A DNA stretch of 31,584 nucleotides from Chara braunii (GCA_003427395.1 BFEA01000254.1:2002180-2033763); one strand, 5' to 3'. Shown: positions 21,335 through 30,834, numbered from the stretch's first letter. Translations and numbers: made by a program. The notes: generated by a model not told the origin, from the letters alone.

Positions 21335-21450
21335 CTTTTTTTTTTATTTATTTTTTTTATAGGGAAATCATTGTATTTCCAAAATGAAGACGGGGCCGGG
21401 GACCTCACAATTCAACCCGGAGTTATCCCGGCAGCATCAGCCGGGTTAGC
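21335..21450 (+). repeat. LINE 3'-end-like block with 6-bp hairpin
   Basis: A T-rich tract (21335-21359) is followed by GAAGACGGGGCCGGGGACC and TCACAATTCAACCCGGAGT, matching the block at 3612-3642, then CCCGGC-AGCATCA-GCCGGG at 21427-21445 with a perfect 6-bp stem. Likely a decayed LINE or SINE 3' end on the plus strand. Confidence 0.55.
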
Positions 21451-22074
21451 GTATAGTGAACCATGTCATTGCAACAGGGTACCCCAGAACTCCATGCTAC
21501 TCCGAGATAACAACATTGCTTACACTAACCCAACGCACTTAGTCTATCGACTGTTGTACCGATACCCTTCCAGTTATCTGATGTGACTGACGTCATTAAG
21601 TCACAGTCCTGTCACTTCTTTAAAAGAGAAGTTATCCTTGCTCGTCCTAGCTAATTATTGCCAAGAGAATGCGCAGTCTACTGCGACTGAAGTTAAAAAG
21701 GCACGACCCTGTCCTAGGTTCGGAACAGGTCGGCCCATCTTCAGCAAACCACCGGACGTTGTGTCCCCATTACTTCCTATCTCCCAACCTCAGAGGTTTG
21801 AAATTTTAGCCTCTCCAAATCAGACCCACCCATTCTCTAATTCACAGGTGCATTGTGTTATCTGAATGGGAGTCTTACAAAATCTGTTGCTTACCAAGAG
21901 CCAGGCCCATTCTTCCAGGTCGAATTCAAGATCCTGGATCACTGTGTTCTTGGAATATTGATTTCGGCCAGGTTCCCAATACTCTTATCTTGCAGAGCTT
22001 ATAAGTATCAAGGATTGTTTCCTGAGGGAACCGGGTAATGCTCCTGGAAATGGATACTGTTGTCTTTCTATATT

Positions 22075-22218
22075 GCCTTGTTTTTCCCTGTTACTCCCGG
22101 GTAGACTGTGAGGACCCCGGCCTCATCCTTTTCAATTGGGACGCTGGAGCCAGTTTCCAGCAAGTGCAGCTCCCCACGGATAGTAGGAGCAAGATTTGTT
22201 ATTTAAAAAAAAAAAAAA
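22075..22218 (-). repeat. LINE 3'-end motif on the minus strand
   Basis: Read on the minus strand: a T-run (22206-22218), then GCTGGA-AACTGGC-TCCAGC and GTCCC (22161 down to 22138), then GAGGCCGGGGTCCTCACAG and TCTACCCGGGAGT. These are the same two blocks as at 3612-3681 but in the reverse order, so they may be separate modules rather than one fixed 3' UTR. Confidence 0.65.
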
Positions 22219-22410
22219 ATTTGTCGTCAAGGATGTCTGCCATTAGGACGGAGGGTGTACTCACACGAGGACTTTTCTAAATGTATCTGACTGCATTTAC
22301 AGCCAGACCCAGATGAGTCGGACTGCAATTGCGTCCACGGCTTAGAACAAAAGGTCCTAGTGTGGGTATGCCCTGAGAAAACAACACCGGAGCTGCCCTC
22401 GCAAATGCAA

Positions 22411-22646
22411 GCCTCTACCAGGCTGAAAAGCAATGATTTGTTTGCTGTACAAGTTTCTACAGAAATATGTTTTGACGCTACCCTAGTCCCCGAGCCTCTA
22501 ACAGGCGGAAAAGCAACGATTTGTTTGCGATACAAGTTTGTTTTGACGCTACCCTAGTCCCCGAGCCTCTAACTGGAGGAAAAGCAACGATTTGTTTGCG
22601 ATACAAGTTTCTACAGAAATATGTTTTGATGCTACTGTAGTCCCCC
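22411..22646 (+). repeat. Tandem repeat, three copies (83, 71 and about 82 bp)
   Basis: Units start with GCCTCTA at 22411, 22494 and 22565 and contain AAAAGCAACGATTTGTTTGC, ATACAAGTTT, CTACAGAAATATG and TTTTGACGCTACCCTAGTCC. The middle unit lacks the CTACAGAAATATG block. Non-coding. Confidence 0.92.
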
Positions 22647-22722
22647 CTAACTCCCGAACCCAATGCATGCTCATTTGGCTGCACAGGACCGGAAAGATAG
22701 CTCGTATACAATCAGAATCAGG

Positions 22723-22910
22723 GTGTTATGTTTGGGGGAAAACCGTAGCTATCAGACGGATCATGTAGACTGGTACTACACGCCTCGCTGTGCAATTCAC
22801 CCAACGTGTATAAATAGTAGTAAATGTGTCCTCAAGGAGTGAGGCCTTAAACCACCAGTACTTCCTAAAGTCGGGCCCGTTAACACACCACGGTTTTCGG
22901 AAACATACGG
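22723..22910 (+). mobile_element. Candidate short inverted-repeat element with internal TATA box
   Basis: The left arm TGTTATGTTTGGGGGAAAAC (from 22724, then CGT) is imperfectly inverted at the right as ACGGTTTTCGGAAACATAC (22890-22908). Between them, TATAAATA lies at 22809-22816. No clear target duplication. It may be a MITE, or the arms may be coincidental. Confidence 0.3.
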
Positions 22911-22959
22911 GCCACTACAGGAGCGCCCAAATTCATCCGACTAGGAAATGTTTCTACTC

Positions 22960-23690
22960 TATTTTTTCCCCGCCCGATACTGGTGGTGTGTGTGCTCCAT
23001 CACCCGAAGACGACCATCACTATCGCTGGATTCCACGCGAGCACGCCCGGCTATGACTCTTTGCGCCCGCTGCCACCGCAGTTCCCTCTTACCTCTAGCG
23101 CCTGCGTGCGCTGTCCGGCCAGCGCCCAGGCAGCATGCCAGAGGCCCAGTGCAGCAGCGTGGCCGCCTGTCCTGGCACTGCCAGAATGTCTGTGGCTGGG
23201 CGAGGCACTCTCCTATATGCGAAGTGCAGCCCTGTCTTGCTGCCTGGGCCTGGTGTGCGTGTTCCAGTAGCTTCACGGTGGGCCAAAGTGTCTGCACCCA
23301 GGCCCATTCAGACAGTCACGTTTGCCTGGGCCTGCAGCAGTGAAGCTGCCCAACTGTATGCCGTGGCTGCTATCACTCGCTGTGTTCTCATTGGCCTACG
23401 GGCCTCCGGCCACGCCGCTGCCTTGCTTCCCATTGGCCGAGAGCCTGTGGCCACGTCGCATGTGAACTGAGCCCAGAGGCTCAGCATGTTGTGCTCACAC
23501 AGCCGTGCCCCTGTAACCAACTGGCGCGTGGTAATTCTCTGGCGCCCCAAAATGCAGAAATGACGAAATAGGGCCTCGTGGCCGAATGCAGGCCCGCCCT
23601 CACTGAGGGCGGGCACGAGGCTTGCTGGGCCCCAGAGGCCCAGAGGGGCAGTCAGGTGTCTGGTCTAGGTGGCCCTGTGAGGGCTCAATC
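22960..23690. repeat. GC-rich block dense in hairpins
   Basis: Composition differs sharply from the flanks. Perfect stems: CTGGCA-C-TGCCAG (23172-23184); CTGAGCC-CAGA-GGCTCAG (23467-23484); GCCCGCCCTC-ACT-GAGGGCGGGC (23592-23614) enclosed by an outer GCCTCGT/ACGAGGC pair (23573-23579 with 23615-23621); TGGGCC-CCAGA-GGCCCA (23626-23642); GCCCT-GTG-AGGGC near 23672. Open frames on both strands have no recognisable domain. The CAGA loop also occurs in the solo LTR at 30081. Confidence 0.6.
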
Positions 23691-23699
23691 CTTGCACTT

Positions 23700-24429
23700 G
23701 CTCAATGACTTGCACCACATGTGAAAAGAGTCAAAACACAAAATAAAACTGGGGTATGGATCTTTCCGACTTCTCGGTGAGGACACTTTCACCATTTTAG
23801 TCATTGGTGAGTACAGGTCAGGGTTGCCATGATTGCTAAACACAATTTGCGACACACAACCTGGAATGGAGAAAAACGGAAAGAAATGAACTACGGTCTT
23901 GGAGGTTTTCTGCAAAGCCTCGGGATTATAAATATTAATCAGTGTTAGTCACAAAAGGGATCTATGACTCCGGGCCCCGATCAAAGCTATTGACAGCATC
24001 TCACTTGATATTTAAGCTTTTGAAGCTTTAAACTGCAAGTACACGCCCCCAGCCTTGCAGAAAGTTTTTGTTGCCACAAGCACAAAACTCAAAGGGGCTG
24101 CACAGTGTGGGGCGCCGTTGAAAGAAAAAGATCGGTGGCCTCCGAAGTGGTGCAGGTTTCGTGCTGACACCCGCGGGACGATGTGTGGTGTACTGGTGCT
24201 TTAAGGCGCGATAGTCTGAAGGAATGTTTTTGAATGGGGAGCAACCGGTATTGTGCAAAAAACTGGTTCTTCCGTATTCTGCAAAAACCTGTGAAGAACC
24301 CAAATGTGTGAGGAGAGTTGGACGGCTTGTTACGTGGTTGATTGGTCCGAGAGCCTCAGGCTGATTGCTATTATAATGTTGATTAATTGCTTCATAATTG
24401 CGTCCGCATGGTGGCTGCTTGGTTGGTTC

Positions 24430-24469
<40 letters not shown>

Positions 24470-24490
24470 GTCAATTGGTTGATGTATCAG
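23700..24490. other. No gene recognised; possible intron 5' of the P450 exon
   Basis: Mixed-composition DNA ending in a (GATT)n microsatellite (24431-24469). A hairpin GGTTCTTC...GAAGAACC is at 24265-24300. If the P450 exon at 24491 is part of a gene, this is its upstream intron; no upstream P450 exon is visible. Confidence 0.4.
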
Positions 24491-24759
24491 GTGTCTACAC
24501 GTCGGTGGTGGGAGCAGAGTGGGCTCTGGCAGAGTTACTGCGCAGTCCAGATGGAATGACCAAAGCGAGAATGGAGGTCGAATTGGCTTTCGGATTAGGT
24601 CAGCCGGTGAACGAAGAGGATCTGCTAATCAAATGCCCTTTCTTACTGGCCTTCCTCAAGGAAGTGCTACGGATGCATCCGCCGGCTCCTCTCCTCTTCC
24701 CTCATTTTGCACTCGAGCCGGTTCAACTGAAGGGCTATCATATTTCTGCAGGCACCCAG
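24491..24759 (+). CDS. Cytochrome P450, single internal exon (I-helix to K-helix and beyond)
   Basis: An 89-codon uninterrupted stretch with A-type P450 features in order: I-helix end GVYTSVVGAEWALAELLRSP, then KARMEVELAFGLGQPVNEED (J helix and loop), LLIKCPFLLAFLKEVLRMHP with the K-helix E-x-x-R (KEVLR), PAPLLFPHFALE, and LKGYHISAGTQ. P450s are haem mono-oxygenases, usually ER-anchored in plants; clan 71 is my best guess, substrate unknown. Boundaries chosen: acceptor TATCAG just before 24491 and donor CAG then GCAAGT at 24760, a GC-AG type. The phase-1 entry at the I-helix matches the usual A-type intron position. Odd: the I-helix A-G-x-D/E-T signature reads G-V-Y-T, so the acidic residue before Thr is Tyr. 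N-terminal exons and the haem-binding Cys exon are not in the window, so this may be an exon of a split gene or a stranded pseudogene fragment. Confidence 0.7.
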
Positions 24760-24796
24760 GCAAGTGGCATTTCGAACACGCACCGTCATCACATGG

Positions 24797-24797
<1 letters not shown>

Positions 24798-24859
<62 letters not shown>
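24798..24859 (+). repeat. (CA)n microsatellite
   Basis: About 31 CA units, 38 bp after the proposed P450 donor. A shorter (CA)n is found at 31032-31054 at the start of the homologous segment. Confidence 0.98.
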
Positions 24860-24862
<3 letters not shown>

Positions 24863-25323
24863 ATTCTTACGGCCATTCTTGTCACGGGTTTGCACTCTGG
24901 GGGATGTGTTCTCAGGGCTGGTGTGAGTGAAGTCGACCACTTTTCTCACGGCATGATCGGCATCTCTAACTCTCTCTGGTTTTTTTTTTGGGGCATCTCT
25001 AACTCTGGGGGATGTGGTGAGTCGTTATCCATCAGTCAAATGGATCCTGGGCATACAGTCTGTCGAGGTTCAACCTCCTGACGAGTCGGCGAACGTCCCA
25101 TGAAACAGTCTCAGACTGGCACACTCATGGTTTGTTTAAAATGTGAAGTTGTGTATAGCAAACAATGACAACACACGATCGGTCTTATGCCTGTCTCTGT
25201 GTCTTAAGTGTCTAAGGGGGGTCTAATCGAGCACCTAAGAAGTGCTAAAGACCCTGTGGCGGGTTGTTTGGAGTGCGTGTAACACTATTATAATTAGAAA
25301 GGGGGGGTTCAATTCGGGATGTC
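24860..25323 (+). repeat. Long direct repeat, left copy
   Basis: From TTACGGCCATTCTTGTCACG (24867) to GGTTCAATTCGGGATGTC (25323) this matches 31075-31584 with few differences, about 6.2 kb apart. It includes the short internal repeat ATCTCTAACTCT (24961 and 24994). The left copy follows the P450 exon and a (CA)n run. No coding sequence is recognised. Confidence 0.93.
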
Positions 25324-25349
25324 TGTGGGCACAGTTCCATGCATTGAGT

Positions 25350-25455
25350 NATGAGGGANAAATGTTGGAGGGACTTCCTTNGTCACAGAGGGTGGTGGGA
25401 GTCCACAGTCTGTATGGTTCGACTTGTGGTGNGANNAGGTGATGAATTGCTTTGN
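25350..25455. other. Ambiguous bases (N)
   Basis: Several N positions in about 100 bp, immediately downstream of the left copy of the long direct repeat. This suggests a collapsed or poorly resolved repeat in the assembly. Confidence 0.9.
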
Positions 25456-26650
25456 TCCGTGCTGGATGTGTGGACTGCCTTGCCCACGCTTCTCCACTGC
25501 CTTACTTTCGTACTCCCCACTGGCAGCCACTTCTCATGTCAGACTCTTTCCCTCCAGCTTGTCTGTTCGCCATCATGATGATGCAGTTTGATTGCCTTGT
25601 CTGCATGCGACAGCAGTGCCACATTGTCAAGCAGACTGGCTGCTGTCACCGGCAGCACGGCACCAACAGAGCCAAGCACAAGGCATCACTGCCAAAGCTG
25701 CAGCCAAACTACGCCGCACACGCACAACAAAGTAACTGTTGAACAAAGTGCACACAGGAAGAAAAAATGTGCGCGGACGGGCAGGAAAAAAAGGCAGCGG
25801 GGCGCAAAGCTGACGGCTGCGCCTGGGCAAAAATAGCTGGGAAAGGTACTGGTCGTTTAACAGGGGTTATTTGAGTCCATGACTCAAAGCATGAACATGG
25901 GGGACTCCGCAGCTCGGCGAGGGTTCACACAACTTCAGTCTCCTTGATAGTCCTTACGAGTTGGTCGAAGTCCAACAAAACAGTCTGTCATTGTTTTTTT
26001 TTTGTTTTGTTTTTTTTGTTTTGTTGTTGTTGTTGTTGTTGTTGAAAAAAACAGAACATTATGGCTCTGGCTCCTTATCCATTCTGGGGAGCGTCAGTCC
26101 GGTTCCTATTCCACCGGCAAGCCAAAGAAATACATATTGAGAACACTCTCACGCTCCTCCCCCTTCTGGTGTGGAGGCCCGACGGATGGCATTGATTGCT
26201 TCCATCAGGAAGGATGTACCCCCCTTCACCCCTGCCTAAGTTAGCCTGCGCTACGTTTCTCCTTCCTTTTGCTAACCTGGCGTACATTTTATCCTGCTAC
26301 TTGGAAATAAACTCCTTTTTTTCCAACCAGTCAATTCCTCTCAGCTCGTCAGCTGTCAGATTCTCTTCTCTCACTAGAACTGCTGTTAGACCTCTTCTGG
26401 TAAAATCCTATGAACTGTGTACCGCGGGGCTGTCTGTACTGCACTCCTTGCTAAACCCTAAACCCAAGGTTACCTACGGACCCATGTAGTCCGTATCTGT
26501 TCTTGCTGTCGTGTGTATTTGGGCTTCCTGTGGATGATGAAGTGGTGTTCTAATGGTCCTTACGTTTTGAGATACTTGGTGTCCTAATGGATGGAGTGTT
26601 ACGGAATTGATCTGGGATTGGTAGTGGGATTAGGTCTTTTTTTTTTTTTT
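25456..26650. other. Intergenic stretch, no gene recognised
   Basis: Short frames without domains; a T-rich/(TTG)n run at 25995-26043 and poly(T) at 26637-26655. The latter, read on the minus strand, is the poly(A) tail of the LINE to its right. Confidence 0.5.
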
Positions 26651-29600
26651 TTTTTCCCCCTCAGTGATCTGACTTCTCTCTTCCTCCCTACCTAGTCTTT
26701 GTTTTAGTCCCAATTTTTGAAAAGAATTTTGCCCTTTTTTATTTCTGCAAATTTGTTTTCCTTTAGCCATGTTTTTTCAAATATCCGCTGTCGTACTTCC
26801 CGCTTCTCAGGTTGGACGATTTTCTGTTGCGTTTTTTGTTCTCTCTCCCATCGGGCTCTGATTTCCGTTCGCGTTATGTCTTTGACCTCAGACCATTTTT
26901 CTTCCAAACTGGTACTTTGGTCCGTTAAGGTGCCTTTACATCTTGCCTTCCAGGTTACCCATAGGGTTGCTCTTCTCAGCAGGTCAGCCAAGTCAACATC
27001 TTCTTCAAGTTCTTCCTCTTCTTTCCTTCCTGACAGTAAATAAATCATATCAGACGGGTATGACCGATCTGTTATTTTCACCCATAATGCTCTTGTTCTG
27101 TGCCACAGTTCCTTAGCTCTTTGGCAATGTACTAAACAATGTGTTAGTGTTTCTTCTATCTCCTCGTTGCACATTTTGCAGTAGGTGTCTTGTTGTTGGG
27201 TGTCTCCTTGCTTATTTCTTCTCCTTCCCAGCCATTGGTTGACTGGTACTGCCCAGTATATTATCAACCATTGCAGACTTCTGATTCTCGTTGGTCTTAT
27301 ACCAGTATAGTAGTTCCATGGAATCTTGCCTGTCCATTCTGCCTTTTCACCCAAATTCTTCTTCCATCTCTCTGATATAACCTGTTGTTTTTTTTTTGTT
27401 TGGTTAATTAGTCTATAGCCTGTTTTGACTTCATAATCGTAGATTGCAGTGAGTTTCCTTGTTCCCGTGTTGTTGTTAGGGATCAGCCAACCCCATTCCA
27501 CTGGATCAACTTCCAAATCCTTTGTCTTGCTCCGGTTTATAGATCCAGGTTATCTTTTGATTTTGGTTGGTGTTCAGAGATCTCTTGCGGCTCAGTTTTG
27601 GAGAACCTGTTCTAACCTTGTTGAGGCTTTGGAGATCGATTATTGTTCTTTGTGCGATAATTTTGCCCGGTTTAGCCCAGGTTTTGTGTGGGTCTATTAG
27701 CTCGAATGAGACGAATTCCGCCTTGCTTTCTTCTGTGTCCAGCATTTTGACTAGCTTGAACACTTCCGTCGGAAGAATTGATTGTTTTCTTGTTGCCCAG
27801 TCCCTTACTGACCATTTTCTTTTGGACTTTAGTAACAGAAGCCATTTCAGGGGGACACTTTCCAGTATGGATTCCAGTTGTTCTTTTAAGTTGTGTACTC
27901 CCTTTAGTTTCGTTCTGAGTTCCTGTGTTGTGATCCATCTGTTTTCTTCCGAATTCCATATGTGTTCCACTTTCCAGATTCCGTTACCTATCCATTTTCT
28001 CTATTTCCTTCCTTTAGAGTTTAGGGACCATGGTCTGCTGTTCTGATCTGTTAGAAGGGGGTTCCCAAACAGGGGTTGTCTCAACACTTCTTCTCTGATC
28101 TGCGGTGTTCCAGTGGTAACCCTCTATTGATGGGTCTACCCTGAAGGGGGCTAGATTGCGGATTTGGTGGAGAGCCATGTTGTGCCATGGTAGTTCTTTG
28201 TTGAATAATAGCTTGATTATCCATTTTACTTGAAGCGCTTGGAATTGAGCTTTTGGGTTCAAGATTCCTAGCCCCCCTAGTGCTTTGGGTCTGGTGATAT
28301 ATTTCCATGCTACTTTGGAAATATAACGCCCTTTGTCCGCTTTCCCCGTCCAGAGGTAAGATCCTATCTTTCTCTTGAGTCTTGTGAAGAAATTCTTTGG
28401 CGGGTGCCAAAGAGAGGCCACGTACCAGCCCATGGACAGGATTGATGTGTTTAAGACTAAAACCCTTCCCATGAGTGAGACGTATGATGCTTGCCACCCA
28501 GCTAGCCTATTTGTCATCTTGATAAGACGACCGACTCCTGAGACTTCGCTTACTCCTTCTGCTGATACTTGGATCCCCAGGAAGCGTAAGGGCTGGCTTG
28601 CATCTAGCCATTGCAGTCCCTGGGTGTCTTGGGATTGTTGTGGAGGATCTGATTGGGCTAACCACCATCCTACTGTCTTGATCCAATTAGTTTTCATTTC
28701 CGACGCTAGTTGAAATGCTTGCATCGCTTTTGTGAGGGCAAGGAAGGAAGAATCAGAAACTCTTATAATACTGTCAAATCGTCTGCGAACAGCATTACTG
28801 TGGGGATGTCTATTGGTCTTCCTTCATGCTGGGCTGTGAGTCTTTCTATCGAAGGGTCTTTGCGTAAGAAGGCTGCTATTGCCTCCATTACAAAAAGAAA
28901 GATCGGTGCTGCCAGCGGGTCCCCTTGCCTTACGGATCTGGTCGTTTTGTATTTCTTTGAGAGGTGGCCGTTCACTTGGACCGCTCCTCTGGCATCTTTA
29001 TAGACTACTCTTACCCATTTTCTAAAGTTGGGGCCCACCCCCATTTTTTCCATGCTCTGTTGGAGGAATTCCCAGTTGACCTGGTCATACGCTTTTTCAA
29101 AGTCGAAGAATAATATAGCTGCCTGCACTTTTTTATCCTTTATAAGCTTGACTGCCTCATTTAGGCAGACCACGTTGTCTAGAATGTATCTTCTTGGAAN
29201 AAAGCCTGTTTGGTCTAGATGAAAACATTTGTCCGTGACATTGCTTGTCCTGTTCGCTAGGGTTTTTGCTAGAATTTTATATATTACTGGGAGCAAGGTT
29301 ATAGGTCTGTAGTTTCTTATGTCTTCTTTTTCTCCTTTTTTATAGAGCAGGGTAACGACTCCTGTGCTGAATTCTTCCCCTACGGTGCCTTTGGCAAAGG
29401 CGTTCTTAAAGAACGTTCTGACTGTGTCCCCTATTGTGTGCTAGTTATCTTGCCATAATTCGTTTGGTAGACCGTCTGCGGGGTGTTTTGTTTGGTTGCA
29501 TGCTCCTTAGGGCTTCAAAGAGCTCATCCTTGGTCTTTTTTTTTTTCAAGTAGTCTATTGCTTCTTGTTTGAGGCTTTTGTCTAGATGTTTCAAAATTTT

Positions 29601-29734
29601 CTCTCTTGCTTTCCGCACGTTGCCGGGATTTTCCAAAAAGGTTTTGGAGGTGTAGAGATTTTGGTAGAATTCTAAGGCTGCTTTTAGTATTCCTTCCTGG
29701 GAGGTCTGCAGGTTGCCTGATGAATCTTTCAAGG
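26637..29734 (-). pseudogene. Younger minus-strand LINE, ORF2 RT to C-terminus with poly(A)
   Basis: The 3' part of a LINE split by the solo LTR. Reading down from 29732: KDSSGNLQTSQEGILKA and LEFYQNLY (linker), then RT start P-N-K-T-P / A-D-G-L-P-N-E-L-W separated by a 1-base frameshift and a TAG at about 29443, VTLLYKKGEKEDIRNYRP, and an open RT core (28763-29296) with DQTGF, LFFDFEKAYDQVNWEF, TTRSVRQGDPLAAPIF and the intact catalytic FADDLTVL. A frameshift at about 28760 leads to 28014-28724 (LMGRVLVLNTSILSMGWYVA, ALGGLGILNPKAQ), 27506-27970, and a clean 270-residue C-terminus (26704-27516) with zf-RVT CKMCNEEIEETLTHCLVHC. The 19-T run at 26637-26655 is the poly(A) tail. An N lies at 29200. 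All catalytic aspartates survive, so it is younger than the other LINEs. RT wording differs from them, so it is a different family. Confidence 0.88.
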
Positions 29735-29739
29735 CTAAT
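29735..29739. repeat. Target-site duplication CTAAT, left
   Basis: CTAAT immediately left of the LTR; the identical CTAAT lies at 30830-30834 immediately right of it. Confidence 0.9.
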
Positions 29740-29759
29740 TGTTACATCTTCGAGTCACA

Positions 29760-30222
29760 CGGGTCCTACCGGACCCGACTTAGGGCCGGAGGGACACACC
29801 AGGGCCTCAAGGCCCGACCTTTTTGTATTACAGGCCCTAAAGGCCTGATTTTGGGACCAGCACCATCGGGTAGGCCCAAACGACACTTCGTTTGGGCCTG
29901 GCGGCGCTCTTGAAGCTGCCGCCCGCCGATTGAGGCTGAACCGTCCATCTGGACGGTCCAGGGTCTGGCCTGGCCTCGCAGCATTGAGGCCAGACCATGG
30001 CCTACCGGTATAAGTACTGGTGACTGCCTCAGTTGAGGGATCGACCTACCGGCACTATACCGGTACGGTATGGTCAGCGCCAGAGCGCTGTTTTGATGCG
30101 CTAAAATTAGCGCAGGGGCTGAAGCAGGAGCGCAGCAGCGAGCGGAGCAGCGGCAGGGTGACTGAGCCAGCACGGCGGCCATTGCCGCCTGAGGTACCGG
30201 GAGCTTGGAGGATCTCTCCTCC
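29760..30222 (+). repeat. String of short perfect hairpins, mostly with 4-nt loops
   Basis: Stem/loop positions: 29760-29777 (7 bp, TACC); 29802-29815 (5 bp, TCAA); 29831-29847 (CAGGCC, 5-nt loop); 29872-29899 (12 bp AGGCCCAAACGA, loop CACT); 29900-29923 (GGCGGC, 12-nt loop); 29940-29957 (7 bp, ATCT); 29962-29996 (bulged GGTCTGG...CCAGACC); 30004-30021 (7 bp with one G-T, TAAG); 30027-30038 (CCTC, AGTT); 30047-30065 (TACCGG, 7-nt loop); 30075-30090 (CAGCGC, CAGA); 30097-30114 (TGCGCTA, AAAT); 30174-30189 (GGCGGC, CATT); 30207-30222 (GGAGGA, TCTC). Each stem differs in sequence, so this is not a tandem repeat in the ordinary sense. Confidence 0.9.
30009..30016 (+). promoter_or_regulatory. TATA-like box in the LTR
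   Basis: TATAAGTA, itself spanning the loop and 3' stem of the hairpin at 30004-30021. In LTRs the TATA box marks the U3/R boundary; CT-rich DNA (30228-30321) lies 200-300 bp downstream. Only the sequence match supports it. Confidence 0.4.
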
Positions 30223-30238
30223 TCTCCCTCGCCAGTCC

Positions 30239-30321
30239 CCTCTCTCTCTCTCTCTCTCCTCTTCTCCTCCTCCTTCTTCTTCTTCTTCTTCTTCTTCTTC
30301 TTCTTCTTCTTCTTCTTCTTC
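30239..30321 (+). repeat. (TC)n then (CTT)n microsatellite inside the LTR
   Basis: TC dinucleotide repeats (30239-30258) followed by about 17 CTT/TTC units (30271-30321). On the minus strand it produces a poly-Glu frame that is not a gene. Confidence 0.95.
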
Positions 30322-30829
30322 AGATTGGAGACTATCTAGTTGGACAGAGATCAGCGTTGGACTTCCGTGATACGAGACTGTGGTACTTACCTGATTGGAG
30401 ACTTGGAGATGGTTGAGGTTGATACTCGGCTGCATCGCAGTTGGACACCGGTTACATCTGGACTTTATCTCCGACATTGGTGACCTTTGGTCCTCGACAA
30501 TTTGATCTTGTTATATGACATTCTGGACTACTACTTCGGAGACCTACCGGACTCTTATCTTGTGACCTATCAGTGTGATCTACCTCCTACCTCCTTCGTC
30601 TCTCCTCCCCCCTTTCATCTGTGCATGTGTGTACGGGATCTGGGTATCTTCTATGTATGACCCAGACCCCACCATCTCATGATTGTATGTGTGTGGAGTG
30701 ATGCCATGTAGGTCAGTCTATGTGAGTCAGTCTATGTGAGTCAGTTCGTTATCAGACTTCCGCTGCATAAATGCTCATCCTATATTGGTTGATCTTTGGT
30801 TCTGCCCATACTCATTGAAGTATGTAACA

Positions 30830-30834
30830 CTAAT
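30830..30834. repeat. Target-site duplication CTAAT, right
   Basis: Identical to 29735-29739; followed by ATTCTG of the interrupted LINE. Confidence 0.9.

Larger units (their letters stand above)
29740..30829 (+). mobile_element. Solo LTR (TGTTACAT...ATGTAACA, 1,090 bp) inserted in a LINE
   Basis: Starts TGTTACATCTTCGAG and ends GAAGTATGTAACA, so it has the 5'-TG...CA-3' ends and short inverted termini (TGTTACAT/ATGTAACA) typical of LTR retrotransposons, with 5-bp duplications CTAAT on both sides. Removing it with one CTAAT rejoins the minus-strand LINE linker in frame, which fixes both boundaries. TGTTAC...GTAACA ends are common in Ty3/Gypsy-type elements, but no internal region survives to prove the superfamily. 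No coding frame is recognised. Plus orientation is favoured by a TATA-like TATAAGTA (30009-30016) followed by CT-rich leader-like DNA. The left half is packed with short perfect hairpins. A solo LTR arises by recombination between the two LTRs of a full element. Alternative: a non-autonomous TIR element. Confidence 0.82.

Noticed and set aside
22948-23616. Ala/Arg/Cys-rich open frames on both strands
   Set aside because: The GC-rich hairpin block suppresses stop codons on both strands; no domain or codon bias supports a gene.
22709-23700. Second LTR analogous to 29740-30829 (TGTTATG start, TATA box, hairpins)
   Set aside because: No CA-ended terminus, matching inverted end or target duplication could be found.
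24519-24926. Frames with poly-Thr-His / Val-Cys repeats
   Set aside because: Translations of the (CA)n microsatellite beside the P450 exon.
25303-25323. GGGGGGGTTCAATTCGGGAT resembles a tRNA T-arm / B box (also at 31564-31584)
   Set aside because: No matching A box, acceptor stem or cloverleaf could be found upstream; too little for a tRNA or a tRNA-derived SINE.
26450-26466. CTAAACCCTAAACCCAAGG, telomere-like
   Set aside because: Only about two units of the plant-type repeat; chance or a trivial interstitial remnant.
30055-30477. Minus-strand frame with a long poly-Glu run
   Set aside because: It is the translation of the (CTT)n microsatellite inside the solo LTR.
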